Notes under the pieces: model-generated
What the model saw: the letters and a program-made list of their open reading frames with translations, nothing else
The model's database searches: none
Told to the model about the DNA's origin: nothing
Shown here: positions 1 to 11,799 of the stretch, in pieces
Layout of the letters: each line of letters starts with the position of its first letter
How positions within the stretch are numbered: position 1 is the stretch's first letter
Made by a program: the position numbers and the translations under genes
DNA from: Mangifera indica
Lineage: Eukaryota > Streptophyta > Magnoliopsida > Sapindales > Anacardiaceae
Assembly: GCF_011075055.1 (NCBI RefSeq)
Contig: NC_058155.1
Location: 9,085,537 to 9,149,536 of the forward strand
Length of the DNA: 64,000 nt
Direction of reading: 5' to 3'

Positions 1-2624
1 TATTATCAATTGTGAGATAACAAATAATATAAATAATAATCTTATTATTAATTTCACTTTAACTATTAAAAGATTATCAATATAATTTTGATTTTATTAT
101 AATTATATCATTATTTATTATTTTTATGACGAAAATAACTTTATTTTTAATTAATATAACATATAACATAAAAAATATTTTAAAATAATTATATTCAAAG
201 ATATTTAAATAAAATAATATCTTAATTTTTTATTATTTCTAATCAAATACAATAATTATTTATATATATATATTATTTTTATCTAATTTTATAAAAAATG
301 ATAATAATATATACTTAATAATTTTTTAAATAATCTATTTTTAATATAATTTTTTTATTTTTTATAATAAAATATTATTTAAACTAGACACACCTTTAGA
401 GCAAGAATTGGGAATTAGCCATTGCCGCAAGGGAGGGAAGAGAGGATGAAAATAAAATAATTGGGAAATATCGGGGAGAGATGATTAGCCATGGCAAATT
501 GGAAGAAGAGGACATGTTGAGAGGATGTGGTGACATGTGACTCTTTCTCTTTTGGAATAATGGTGGCCCATGCCAGAGAATAATCTGGTTTTTAGCAATG
601 ATGATATATATAAATAAATATATATTTTTTTTCTTTCTCTCTATCCATCTACCTCTCACTCACTTTGTCCATCACCTCAGTCCTGAGGGACATGTGAGAT
701 GGAGATGCACATTTCTTGCATTTGGAGCCAACCCTCAATGCATAAAACTAGATTGGCATGTATAGTTATATAAACCAAATAAATGGTATATATATAATAT
801 ATATTTCGGTAATTAACTTCTTAGTTAATACTGATAGAAAGAGACTTGAGACAATACGTGTTATCTAACATTTTTAACCCTTTACTGGAAGAAAACTCTC
901 CTTTTCAATTAAACTGCCTTTAATTTGGTGTAACCTTGTATACGTAAGCAGTGATGAATGGCCAGAGGGTCTATTTTGAAGACTCTGAAACCATGAAGTT
1001 GTGGAATAATTAGAGTATGACTTCAGCTGCTCGCAATGTTAGACCATGAGCTTTGGATCCAGCAAGAAGAATTTGGATGCCTTTGACAATTCAATTCTTT
1101 GGCTTACACAAGGGTTTAGAAACACATTATTTCTGAGGGAAGAATATCAACGCATTAATAATCAAAAGTTATCACCCATGAGCAAATCCATGATTAATTC
1201 CAAGTGACTACAGTCCTCTTATATGACTATTAGAAGAACCACATATTTCAAAAGATACATGATGATTTTTATATCAAATTATATAAATCTGAATAGAACA
1301 CACATTAAAAATATATATTGAGATTGAAGAATCTAAAACTAAGTAAAACTCATACTAAAAGTCTATATGTTTTAATGTAGGATTCGAATTTTATATCTTA
1401 CATTTGAGATCTTAATATTTTCTCGGAATATTTTCATCAGCCGCACAAAACATGCCTTGGAAATCTTGACTTTATTATACTAAACATGCGTCCATGGCCC
1501 TTTTCACAAACATGTGACTTCAAGTTTTCTATGGCTATTATATACATACTTATAACCAAGATGTATATGAACACTATATATTGAAGATTAAATATGTAAC
1601 AAGCTACTGTTATTTTTGTAGATAGGAAGGGGACTGCAACATCGACCACATGTATGATATATTGAAGCCAATGAATATTGACGAGGTTGGCAGCCCTAGT
1701 TGTCTCTTTCATAGTGCAGTTAGGTAGCCCACTAGAGAAAAGTCCTTCGTTGGCTAGATCGATTGCCTAAAACCAACAAACATTGCAAAACATTAAATAA
1801 ATATATAATATATGATATTTATAAAGCAGGTCAAGTTGAACTGCCTAAGTCTTTATAGATTCTTTTGATCTTTTGGCTCAGGAAAGTTTGAAATCCTTGG
1901 CTGCCTAACAATTCTTCAACTGGTTTTGCTTTCACAATCCGAACTCTATTAACTTTCTTGACGACCATTCATCTATGAATGAATATTATAGTATTTGATT
2001 CCTTTATGCAGCATGTTAGGATGATCATCCACTGCAGAAAAATACAAAGGACTCTTCTGCCGCAAAGGACACCAGCCCACCTCTTCTTAGTCTTTTCCAC
2101 ACCAGACTAAAGTTTCAAGTGAAATTGTGTTCATATTAATTATCAAACATTCGTCATCCTTTCGAATAATCTGTGTTACACAGTAATTAAAAACCGTCGA
2201 AAGTTTCATATAATATATTACACTTTGATAAGGTGTGATTGATGTTTCTTAAATTACTATATAAAATTGACCTTCTTTGTTCATTATGCGATTAAAAATA
2301 TAATTCTACATTAGTTACGTTCGCAATTACAGAAAAAAGGAGAAAAATTAAGTCTTCTTACTTCGATAATAATGTTAAAATTGTTTATTAAATCATCAAT
2401 GAAGCCAAGTATGTATAAGTTCAATTAACTTATGATTATTGTGAGTATAAATTTTTGGAGAAGGGAGTTAGGGCAAATTTAAAGTCAATAGAATTCAAGA
2501 ACATATTTTTACAAATTAAGAGATTTACATTGATTCGATACATATTAAAAAATAGAAAATGTTTTGTATCATTATATAAACCCGTATATGAATATTTTTT
2601 AAATTACATTATATGATATGAGTA

Positions 2625-2790
2625 AAACTATATGTACATATTTTTTATACATAGATAATATATTATTATATGATTGAATGTTATTTTATCTTTAATTCAA
2701 AACTATCTAATTACATGATGATACATTATTTATCATTATTTGTATACTCAAATTATATACTAAAAATATATACCCATAATTTTATTGATA
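2625..2790. repeat. AT-rich foldback MITE-like repeat
   Basis: The core carries ATGATTGAATGTTATTTTAT followed by a roughly inverted half with CTAATTACATGATGAT, flanked by TATATAC-type outer arms. Related copies occur at about 22.8, 32.1, 36.9, 39.2, 42.7, 43.3, 51.7, 60.7 and 63.0 kb. Confidence 0.5.
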
Positions 2791-2929
2791 TGGTATTGCT
2801 GTGATTGATTACTTGCACTAATTTTGGTAACATAAACTTACAATAAAAACTACTTAAATTGCTTTGAATGTGGTCTATTATTAATTCATACTGAAAATAA
2901 ATTTAGGTAAAAAGTTTGCTAGCGTAGAT

Positions 2930-3250
2930 ATTGATATCTTACAATATATGATACAATATAATATAGATAGAAAAAATATATATATTATGAGGTTTATCAC
3001 TATTAATACGATATAATGAACGTATCTTATGATACGATAAATATTACTGATATGAAATGATATACTAGTTAGAGAAAATAATAATGTAATAAAGATATAT
3101 ATAAAAAATTTTAAATTTTTAAAGATACTTATGATACTATTTCATTTCTTAAAAGTTGTATTATATCAATGATACAATACTTAATATACGATATGTAAAA
3201 TTAGGTTTTTAATATATGATACAATACACAATTAAACTACCATACATGCT
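2930..3250. repeat. GATACGATAT-rich repeat
   Basis: Repeated variants of GATACAATA, GATACGATA and ATATGATAC run through the stretch on both strands. It includes a TAAATTTTTAAAGATA-type segment that recurs near 28.5 kb and, inverted, near 14.6 kb. This suggests a dispersed non-coding element rather than simple low complexity. Confidence 0.45.
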
Positions 3251-3793
3251 AGTTCCATAGATACAGTATAGCTCCTTAATCCCTTAGATTTCAGTTCATT
3301 TTAAGAGATGGAGAGTAATGGGCAAATAATAATGGGGAAAAGCTGTAAACATAGCAAAGAAATGGGGGTATTGCAGGCATATATGGAAGCTTAAAAATGT
3401 CTGCCTCGGCAGGTCTTACGTGATTTTCATGAACCCCACATGTTCCCCACTACCATTTTCCTTTTTGATATCATAAAATGTTTACATATAAGATAAATTT
3501 TTATGAAAATCTAAGTTAAAACTAGCCATTGAGATTTCTGATCAAAGTCGTAGAATTTACACAAGCTTCTTTTAGCCATTGGGATTAATGGCTCGAATAT
3601 TCTTCATTGGAAATTGTTGTAGGAGCCTATCTAAATCACTGTATAATTAAGATATTTAATTCTTTTAATTTGTTTTATAATAATCATTAATATAATGTTT
3701 ACCATCTAATCACATATGTAACACCATTAATCACCTACATTATAATTAGTAATAAAACAAATAGGAAAAGGGAATTGTGGAACGACGGGACTT

Positions 3794-3854
3794 TGAGTCA
3801 CAGCAATGTGACGTATAAAACGACGTCAGAGAGAATTGAAAAGAAAAGCACGTG
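3794..3854 (+). promoter_or_regulatory. Candidate promoter with clustered ACGT/bZIP motifs and TATA box
   Basis: Within 61 bases lie TGAGTCA (3794-3800, GCN4/AP-1 type), TGACGT (3809-3814), TATAAAA (3814-3820), GACGTC (3822-3827, C-box core) and the G-box CACGTG (3849-3854). ACGT cores are known plant bZIP sites. The cluster lies about 580 bases upstream of the transporter start codon, so the 5' leader would be long or spliced. Promoter function is inferred. Confidence 0.5.
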
Positions 3855-4430
3855 TTATAAGGACAGCAGCGGCTGCCGATGAAGGAAGAGGAGTCCAGGT
3901 GTATGGTGAGATGGGGGAGATGAAGATGAAGTTCATAATTAGATTGGTGACGTGGTGGAGCCCAATTGCAGGAGTGGAGGCGCTGGCTGCCTCTGCCTCT
4001 GCACCTGCTAATCATATTTTTGAATCGGTACTTTTCTTTCTCCTCTCGTCGCTTTCACTTTTAGGCCTAACCTCAACTTCTGTGCAGAGCTTTCCCACTT
4101 ATCGGTTTCGTAGACCTAGTCCAAGATTTTCAGTTTAGAGATAAAATGCAGCCCAAGCCCAATGATGGAAGTATTGTTGAATCTAAGCTCGATTCAGAAT
4201 TAAACTATGGGCTGGGTTAGGTTAGCGCCACACTTTGGGCTTCGGGGAATTAAGCCATTGGAAAGGCTCAGCTCGAATTCATGTGTTGCAGAGAGATACC
4301 TTAGAAGATTCGCTCGAAATTGAAAATCCTTCTTCTTACATACACTTGCTACCACAATTAAATCTTTCATTTGCCATTTCTCGTTTTTATCTCTTGCAAT
4401 ACAATAATAGTACACCGCAACACAGTTTTA

Positions 4431-7407
4431 ATGAGGCCAGAAACGGTAACTCTGGTTCTGGTGAACCTTGCGGGGATCATGGAAAGAGCTGATGAATCTC
4501 TGTTGCCTGGAGTGTACAAAGAAGTTGGTGTAGCCCTTCACACGGACCCAACCGGGTTGGGCTCTTTGACGTTGTTTAGGTCCATTGTTCAGTCGTCGTG
4601 TTATCCAATTGCGGCTTATTTGGCGGTGCGCCATAACCGTGCCCATGTCATCGCGCTTGGTGCATTTCTGTGGGCTGCTGCTACCTTCCTTGTTGCCTTC
4701 TCCTCCACTTTTTTTCAGGTACAAATATACTAGATTTTGTTGTCACTTTTTTGGTTGATCAGAACAAGGTAATGAAAGTGATTATGGGATTTGAGTTGTT
4801 TATTGTTGGAGGATGAATAAATTATAAGTCAACTTAGTCAAGTTGTTGAATTGGTTAAGTAATCACAGGTTTCTGAATTGTGGCATCGAAGTTTTAACTT
4901 CTTTCCTTTTATTCTTAATTGTGATTACATGGTGAACTGAAGATGGTGGTAAGAATGTTCTAACTAATTATGTTTTGATTGAATTGCTATTCATTGTTTT
5001 TACTATAACCCTTTTGGTATTGATTGATGCTGTCGGATGAAGGAATTAATTGAGCTTCTTTAACATAAAGGAAAAAAAAAAACCTGAGAAAATTGTAATT
5101 CATTTATAGCTTTCTATATGTGAAACTCTCAATTTGGGACACAAATTTATTTTTTAGCTTTGGAGGAGTTAGGAACATGTTCTGCTTCAGTGGGAGTCTG
5201 AAACTAATAGGAAGTTTGAAGATACAAGTGAAAATTGTGGATTTTGATTTTGGGGTTAAAGTATTGAGAATTTATATCCATAGTTAAGTTTCTTTTTCAT
5301 TCCTACCTTATCTTATCAATTACACAATTTTTTTTTTTAATTACTATATAAAATAGCAGGCAAAAAGTAGTAGGGACTTAGGCTTAAGGATATTGACTTT
5401 CCTTCTGGGAGCTAGAGGAGATGTTGCAGTTCACAATAAGATTTATGCCATGAAACAACAAATGTCATTTCAGATGTTTAGATAAGAACAACTTTGGTGA
5501 AGAAACCATGTAAAATGGGCATAGGATACACAAATGAAGGTACGAACTGAATCCATGTGATAGTACATGGTTTCTATTAAGTTGTGGGACTGAATTCACA
5601 ATATATTTTCTAAATATTAGAATCAGTCTAAGAAAGAATTGAGTTTTTTTTCTGGATTGATGCATTTGTTGGATGTCCGGTCTTCATTAATGTGTACATA
5701 AAACTTTCAATACTACAGAATAGATTAATGTTTATTGCAACATATCAACAAGGTATATTATCATTTAACTTTTGTTGAGCAGGTTGCATTATCCAGAGCT
5801 CTTAATGGTATTGGCCTTGCAATAGTTGCTCCTGCAATTCAATCCCTTGTTGCTGACTCAACTGATGATAGTAACCGTGGTGTGGCTTTTGGATGGCTAC
5901 AACTGACAAGCAACCTTGGTTCAATTGTTGGTGGTCTTTTTTCAGTACTGATAGCTCCTATAACATTCATGGGAATTCCTGGTTGGAGGATTGCCTTCCA
6001 TCTTGTCGGACTAATCAGTGTTGTCGTTGGTATTTTAGTCCGCCTCTTTGCAAATGACCCGCACTTTTTAGATGATAGGACAAAAACTATCAACCAACGT
6101 CCAAGTAAATCTTTTTGGTTAGAAGTAAAAGACCTCATTCTGGAAGCCAAATCCGTTATAAAGATTCCATCTTTCCAGATAATTGTTGCCCAAGGGGTTA
6201 CAGGTTCATTCCCCTGGTCAGCTTTGTCATTTGCTGCAATGTGGTTAGAGCTTATTGGATTCTCCCATAAGAAAACTGCATTGTTGATTGCATTGTTTGT
6301 AATTGCCAGTTCCATTGGAGGGATATTTGGAGGTAAGATGGGGGATCTCCTTTCTACTCGTCTTCCAAATTCAGGGAGGATAATTCTAGCCCAAATTAGC
6401 TCAGCATCAGCCATCCCTCTAGCTGCAGTACTTCTGCTGGGTTTACCTGATGATCCGTCCACTGCAGTGATGCATGGTTTGGTCATGGTTATCGTGGGGT
6501 TTTGCATATCATGGAATGCTCCAGCTACAAACAAGTACACTCCTTTAAACATACTTTCTTCCTTTTTTATCTCCATGAATTTTGGGCTATAATCACATGT
6601 TTAAAGCATTACAAGCTTTGGTTTCCAACTAAGATTTCTCTTTATCCTAGTCAATACAGGAAAAAGAAAAAAAGGAATGTAGTTGAGTTCCTAGATACTT
6701 GGAATTTCATGAAAAGCAAAGCATTTTTTCAATATCTGAAGCATTACAACACAAGTACATCAACTAGCGTTTATTTTCATGTGTGTTGTAAAGCTTTCAG
6801 AACCGGATAACTTTTCTTGAAAATGGATCAGACTGCTAGAACTATATTATTGTTGATGAATTAACGAAGTTTGCAATGTGGTGTATGCAGTCCAATTTTT
6901 GCAGAGATAGTTCCAGAGAAATCTCGAACTAGTGTCTATGCTCTAGACCGGTCTTTTGAGTCTATAGTCTCATCATTTGCTCCACTTGTAGTTGGGATAT
7001 TAGCTCAGCATGTTTATGGTTATAAACCTGTTCCTCAAGGATCTACTGCATCGGAAGAAATTGCAACAGATAGGGAGAATGCTGGATCATTGGCCAAGGC
7101 ACTGTACACATCAATAGGAATTCCAATGGCTCTCTGTTGTCTCATCTACTCATTCCTCTACTCCACTTATCCAAGAGACAGAGAGAGGGCGAGAATGGAA
7201 GCACTGATTGAATGTGAAATGCAGCAATTAGAATGTGATGCTTGGCCTGCTGGTGGAGTCTATTCCCAAGATCAGTTATCTGGATCAGACGTGAAGGATA
7301 GAAGTGTTATTGAAGTGGATTACGAGGAAGATGGTATTGATCTTGATGAAAATGATGAGAAGATTTTACTTTACCGGCAGTTGACATTCTCCAATTTAGG
7401 TGAATAG
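4431..7407 (+). CDS. Plant major facilitator superfamily transporter, 518 aa
   Basis: A three-exon gene: 4431-4718, 5783-6534 and 6891-7407, all with GT-AG introns, closing in frame at 518 residues. The start was chosen at MRPETVTLVLVNLAGIMERA because homologous plant proteins begin there; the open frame runs 20 codons further upstream. Exon 1 encodes the first membrane segments (RADESLLPGVYKEVG, then FRSIVQS). Exon 2 carries ALNGIGLAIVAPAIQSLVAD, the loop NRGVAFGWLQL and several helices. Exon 3 has IFAEIVPEKSRTSVYALDRS, the last helices and an acidic cytosolic tail. This matches an uncharacterised plant MFS group with about 12 membrane segments. The substrate is unknown; spinster-type or organic-ion transport is only a guess. 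The splice after the AA of an Asn codon at 6534 restores the conserved N-P-I-F-A-E junction. Confidence 0.9.
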
Positions 7408-8580
7408 CACAGGAGGCTATGATCTTTATTATCCTGATGAGAATATTTGGTTTTTCATTTTACAGTTTTGCCTTCTGGTGAACTTAGTCCTCCCAGAAGC
7501 TGATGTTGGTGTTGTCTACCGAGCAGAAAATTTATTGTAGTTTTTGCTTGGTGTAAATCGCGAAGAACAGAACTTTCAAGGATTCTGAAGTAGTGAAAGA
7601 TTGGTCCATGAATTTTGTAGAAGCTATACAGGGTTTGGGTCAGCTCTTCAGCTGAAGATAATCATTGGAAAGAGGGTTGTCAACTAGAACCAATTATACA
7701 TATGAATATATCAATTATAGGGTGATTGCGTGAAAAGTACGTTGTATATTGGAATCTGCTGACACCTGGGATTTAGAATTAATCTTTAGATTTTGATACA
7801 ATTCTTTAATATTTTTTGTATAAGTATTGGATGTAGTCTGCAAGAATTTTTGCTTAACAAGATTTTCTTTAAACATTTTTTGGATCCGTGTAGTAGTGTC
7901 AGTGGGTTAGGATGGACCAATCATGACATGGCACATCAAACCTATGTATTAGGTTGAGCTGAGGCCCACACTTGGCAAAAGCACAAGATTTAATTAATCC
8001 ACTATTTTTAGGGATTAAGACACTAAATTTTAATTTTTAATATTTATTAATATTTATTTATTTTTAAAATATTTTTAACGAGTCATGATAAATCAACCCA
8101 TAGTTCTTACCTCACAAGTCCGAAGGACGGTTTGCTTTTTTTTCGCATCGGCCGATGTGAGCTATGCCAAAATTTATAGTCTAAATTCATGTTCATAACT
8201 ACAAGCTTCCTGCGTTGTAAGCCGATTAGATAATGTATTTGAATGATTGGGTTTATTTATTTATTTTCGTTTCTTCTTAATTATGCCTAAGTAGGGCGCA
8301 TTGAAGCCCAAATGTCTATCAGAATCAATTGTATTTATCTAATGGAAGAAAATGTTAAAGTTCATGAAAAGTAATCAAGTTGCGACCTTGTATAAATCTT
8401 AGTTGAAAAGCACTCAAAGACTCATACTTGACCAATTGATAATCTCTACAAGAAAATTAACCATATTTCACTTCATTTTATTTTGCCACAGGCATCTAAT
8501 GAAATTCATATTTACAGATTTCCTAATCATATTCCTCTACTTTGACTAAACATATCCACAACAACAGTCATATGTTTTTA
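7408..8580. other. 3' flank of the MFS gene and intergenic region
   Basis: Contains the probable 3' UTR of the transporter gene up to about 7.87 kb, then AT-rich sequence. No coding feature is supported. Confidence 0.5.
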
Positions 8581-8591
8581 CTTTTATCTTT

Positions 8592-8644
8592 GCAGCTGAA
8601 TAGGGTTTTAGTGATCATTGCAGCTGAATAGGGTTTTAGTGACC
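8592..8644. repeat. Two-copy 28-bp direct repeat
   Basis: The unit TGCAGCTGAATAGGGTTTTA plus GTGATCAT occurs twice head to tail, the second copy ending GTGACCAG. It lies just downstream, in minus-strand sense, of the methyltransferase remnant. Confidence 0.75.
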
Positions 8645-8679
8645 AGAACAGAGAGCGGTAGGCAATGTGTAATGTGGCA

Positions 8680-8831
8680 CTAAATTCTCATTTGGGTTTT
8701 GGCAGCAGTAAACATCACAATGCGTCCATTCCTCTATACATGTAAAACCAACCAGGCCACAAGCTTTGCAGAGATCTTCTAGTTCACGTTCAGCTAGGAA
8801 AGCATAGGTGCCAGACATTTGCATAATGTTT
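8680..8831 (-). pseudogene. Last-exon remnant of a COQ5/UbiE-like chloroplast methyltransferase
   Basis: Read on the minus strand, a TTCCTGTTACAG acceptor is followed by codons for NIMQMSGTYAFLAERELEDL and then CKACGLVGFTCI. This is the conserved C-terminal stretch of the plant SAM-dependent methyltransferases related to At1g78140 and At2g41040. Just after TCI, near 8735, the frame must shift by one base to continue as RNGRIVMFTAAK and stop at 8680-8682; the unshifted frame runs into unrelated sequence. No upstream exon with the SAM-binding motif (DVSCGSGLFSR type) was found on this strand. I therefore read it as a detached, frameshifted exon. A single-base sequencing error could explain the shift but not the missing exons. 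Confidence 0.7.
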
Positions 8832-9339
8832 CTGTAACAGGAACAAATATACACCATTACCTTAAGCTAAGACAACAGTTTTACAGATATCATATTGATA
8901 AAGTTTAAGATCCACTTTAAACAGAACTTGTCCAATGAACTTGAAAACCTCTGTTAACATTATTCTATAGGGTAAGGGCTGAAAAATGGGATTTTAACTA
9001 TGTTTGAAGTCCCCACTAAGACACTACTAAATCAAAAGATTAACATGTTCTTTGAAAATTGGATAACTATGCAGGTCACAAAACCAGACTTATTTCAGCT
9101 ACGTGCTAAGTTATATCCTCCACCAAATTGTTAAAGCACAACTGCAAAGGTTAAACAACATAGACTAGGGCATTAGGCAAACAGTGGTATCAGGATGAAT
9201 AAAAATATGATTCCAAAATTCAGGACATAAATCAATAGAGAAGGAAATTTCTTTTAATATCATCACAGAAATGTAGAAACAAGATGTATGGGAAGATATA
9301 ACGAGCCTATATGAAAGACCGAAAGTGAAAAAGATTGAA

Positions 9340-9640
9340 GAAGAAAATGTGTACAGCTGTTAATGGAGAAGGCCATCAGTATATAGCAGCACCTGTTGAA
9401 GAATGTGGAATTGGACCAGCAACCGGTGAGGAGGAAGTTCTTTGCAGGAGCAGCGAGGTGGAGTTGATTGCACAGTGAGCTGGAACAATATTTGACCAGA
9501 GAAAGGTAGTTGTACAACCTGCGACCTGATCACCTTGGGCTGCGACCTGAAAAAGAATGAACCAGTGGGAAAGTGGTAGCTGCAGGGGTGAAACAAAATC
9601 ACTATCTTTAAAGATTTTTATCATGAATTAAAATAATCTT
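9340..9640 (-). other. Unassigned exon-like segment
   Basis: The minus strand has a TTCTTTTTCAG acceptor-like motif, then an open stretch of about 55 codons ending PVAGPIPHSSTGAAIY and a stop. All three minus frames are partly open, so coding is not established. It lies between two recognisable gene fragments and may be another captured or decayed exon. Confidence 0.25.
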
Positions 9641-10194
9641 CCAGACTTTACCAAGTTCTTCTGAAAATATTTAGTAACAGAAGCAACAAAATAGTTTGTA
9701 AATGTAAGACTAGCAGGTGGAGAAAATGTTCTATACAAAATTAAGTATGTATGAGATAATGGTTAAGAAATCAGGACTTTTTATAGTTGAAGAATAAGAC
9801 CGTTGAGAAAATGTTTCTGTACAAAATTAAGTATAAAAATAGACTAGACACTATGTACCTCGCGCATTAAAGCTAAATTCAATGGAGTAACGTTTTATGG
9901 AGCTGATAAATCAAAGGTTCAAGGTAAACTTTTATTTTTCAAAAAGACTACAATTTATTAAAAATGATGATGTATAAAACAGACTGGGCGTTATATATCT
10001 TGCATGCAAGGGGAAATTCATCAATTTACACATGAATCAGTTTTTTTGCCAAATTATTGTGCGCCTAAGATCAACCCCTTTGACTAGCCTTTAACAAGCC
10101 CATAAAGTAAGAATGTTTATAAATCACAAAGGAAATATACACCTAAACAATGTGAGACTCAAGCCTTGTAGAAATACTTCATTGCTAAATGGAA

Positions 10195-10425
10195 CAGTCA
10201 CATAGAAAAGTTTCTGATTTCTAGAATCCCTACTGACATTTGTTCTGTCAGATTCTCTTTAGACAAGGCTTCTGGTTTATCAATCTTGTTTCCCAGAACC
10301 AACAATGGGATGTCATTCAGTGAGGGCTTACAGTCATGGAGCTCACTTCTTGAGACATGCAAGTTCTCATAATCAGCAGCATCAACGAAATAACCACAAA
10401 TTACAACATTGAAATTAAAATCTAA
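10195..10425 (-). pseudogene. ARL8-type small GTPase exon fragment
   Basis: The minus strand encodes [20 protein letters not shown], then [20 protein letters not shown] and [12 protein letters not shown]. These match the central and C-terminal region of plant ADP-ribosylation-factor-like 8 GTPases, including the NKID guanine-specificity motif. The P-loop exon, the switch regions and the true C-terminus (CCFMISCKNS type) are absent: after LTEQM the frame reads degenerate sequence and stops. Two conserved Leu-Ser codons of ELHDLLSKPSL are also altered. It looks like a partial copy of one or two exons without an intact gene around it. Confidence 0.75.
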
Positions 10426-10599
10426 AGAACCAAGGAGTACACCAAATCCATATTTCTCACCAAAAATAAAAGAGAATTAATTTTTAGCAAGTTATAGAAA
10501 TCTCAATTAGTCATTGATTTGAGAGAGATATTAGATTTAACGGTAATCCAAATATATGAACAAACAACGCAAATTATATTAGAGCTGAAGAGAACACAC

Positions 10600-10812
10600 C
10601 GACAGTAGAAAACCACTGAAAAAAGAGAGTCGAGTCAATAGAACCACTGAGAAAAGGCTACTCCAAGCTGACGCCCACCGGCAATCTCCAGCAACCAAAA
10701 ATATAAATTGAGAAAACAGAGAACAGCTGACAAATTGAGCACTAGAGAGTAGGCAACCCTTGAGAAAAACTTAGAATAACTGAGAAATTGAGAACCATAG
10801 AGAGAAATAACC
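10600..10812. repeat. Degenerate ACTGAGAAA-type repeats
   Basis: A purine-rich stretch has several spaced variants of CCACTGAGAAAA, ATTGAGAAAACAG, CTTGAGAAAAAC and ACTGAGAAATTGAG. No coding potential is evident. Confidence 0.35.
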
Positions 10813-10829
10813 CACCCACAACCACTGTA

Positions 10830-11380
10830 TTACCGTAAAATTTTTTAGATTCGTTTCTTTAATTAAAATGAATCGCCGGTGTTAAATCCAAACCAGATCG
10901 GTCGAATTGATCAGTTAAACGTGAATTAATTTATAATATATTTAAATTTTATAATTTAATTTAATTTATATAAAAATATTAATTTATTTGATGAAATTTA
11001 ATAAATTTATTAAAAAATTATTAAAAACTAATAATTTATCAATAGTCTTGTTTTATTTATTTAATAAAGTATTAATTATTTAATTAATATATTTAAAATT
11101 ATGTTTCATATATTTTATATTTAAAAAAGATTAATATTTAAAAAAATGTATAATAATTTAATAATAAATTAAATAGATTAATTATTCATTTAAATAAATT
11201 GGATCATAAATTAGTGAATTAACCTATTAGATTATCGCTCTAAATTTAAAATCATTGTATTTACCCTTTTTGTGCGAATAATTAGAAGATTAAAGTAAAG
11301 TAATCCACGAGGCCACTGATTAAAGGGCTAATTAAGCCGGTTAATTGTTTTAAGTTGACCGGCAGTTGGCAGTTGAACGA
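10830..11380. other. AT-rich intergenic region upstream of the DUF4057 gene
   Basis: Strongly AT-rich from 10.9 to 11.25 kb, with TTTAATTAA/TTAATTTAT-type words and no open frame of note. From about 11.38 kb composition rises toward the transcribed region of the next gene. Confidence 0.45.
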
Positions 11381-11799
11381 GTGCAGATACATAGCATTTG
11401 AATTGAGTGAGTTGGAGCAGGAGGAGTAGGAGCAGGACGTCGACCGTTATATTTCTGCCTTACAAATTGCCTTTTTCTGTGCTTTAAAAACAGAACAACA
11501 GTAGTAGCTTTAGCTTAGTCCCGGCCCCTTTTCGCTCATCATCACTCCCAAAAGCACAGAAAGAAAGTTCCAGATTCCAGGTCAGGAGAGGAGGACATCT
11601 CCGTCATTTCATTACATCCATCTCCTTTCCTTTCTTTTTCAGCTCATTTTGATCAAAACCACAACACTCTACTTTACACAAATCTTGCGGGAGAAGAACA
11701 CCTGCTTTCTCATCACTATTCATATTTTGTCAACTCTCACTCCCTAATTTGGATAGGTATTATCATCATCATCATTACCATCATTTTGGTTGAGTATAA

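Larger units (their letters stand above)
1..3745. other. AT-rich intergenic region
   Basis: No gene is supported here. The first 400 bases are almost pure A/T and look like old repeat sequence. Short open frames near 396-659 and 1437-1712 have no family resemblance and no splice context. Two AT-rich repeats, near 2625-2790 and 2930-3250, are listed separately. Confidence 0.6.

Noticed and set aside
3836..4138. 100-codon plus-strand frame upstream of the MFS gene
   Set aside because: No homology. It starts inside the candidate promoter cluster and looks like leader sequence; it could be a long upstream ORF but nothing supports translation.
5839..6576. 245-codon minus-strand open frame
   Set aside because: It lies exactly opposite exon 2 of the MFS transporter, has no family resemblance, and is explained by codon bias of the plus-strand gene.
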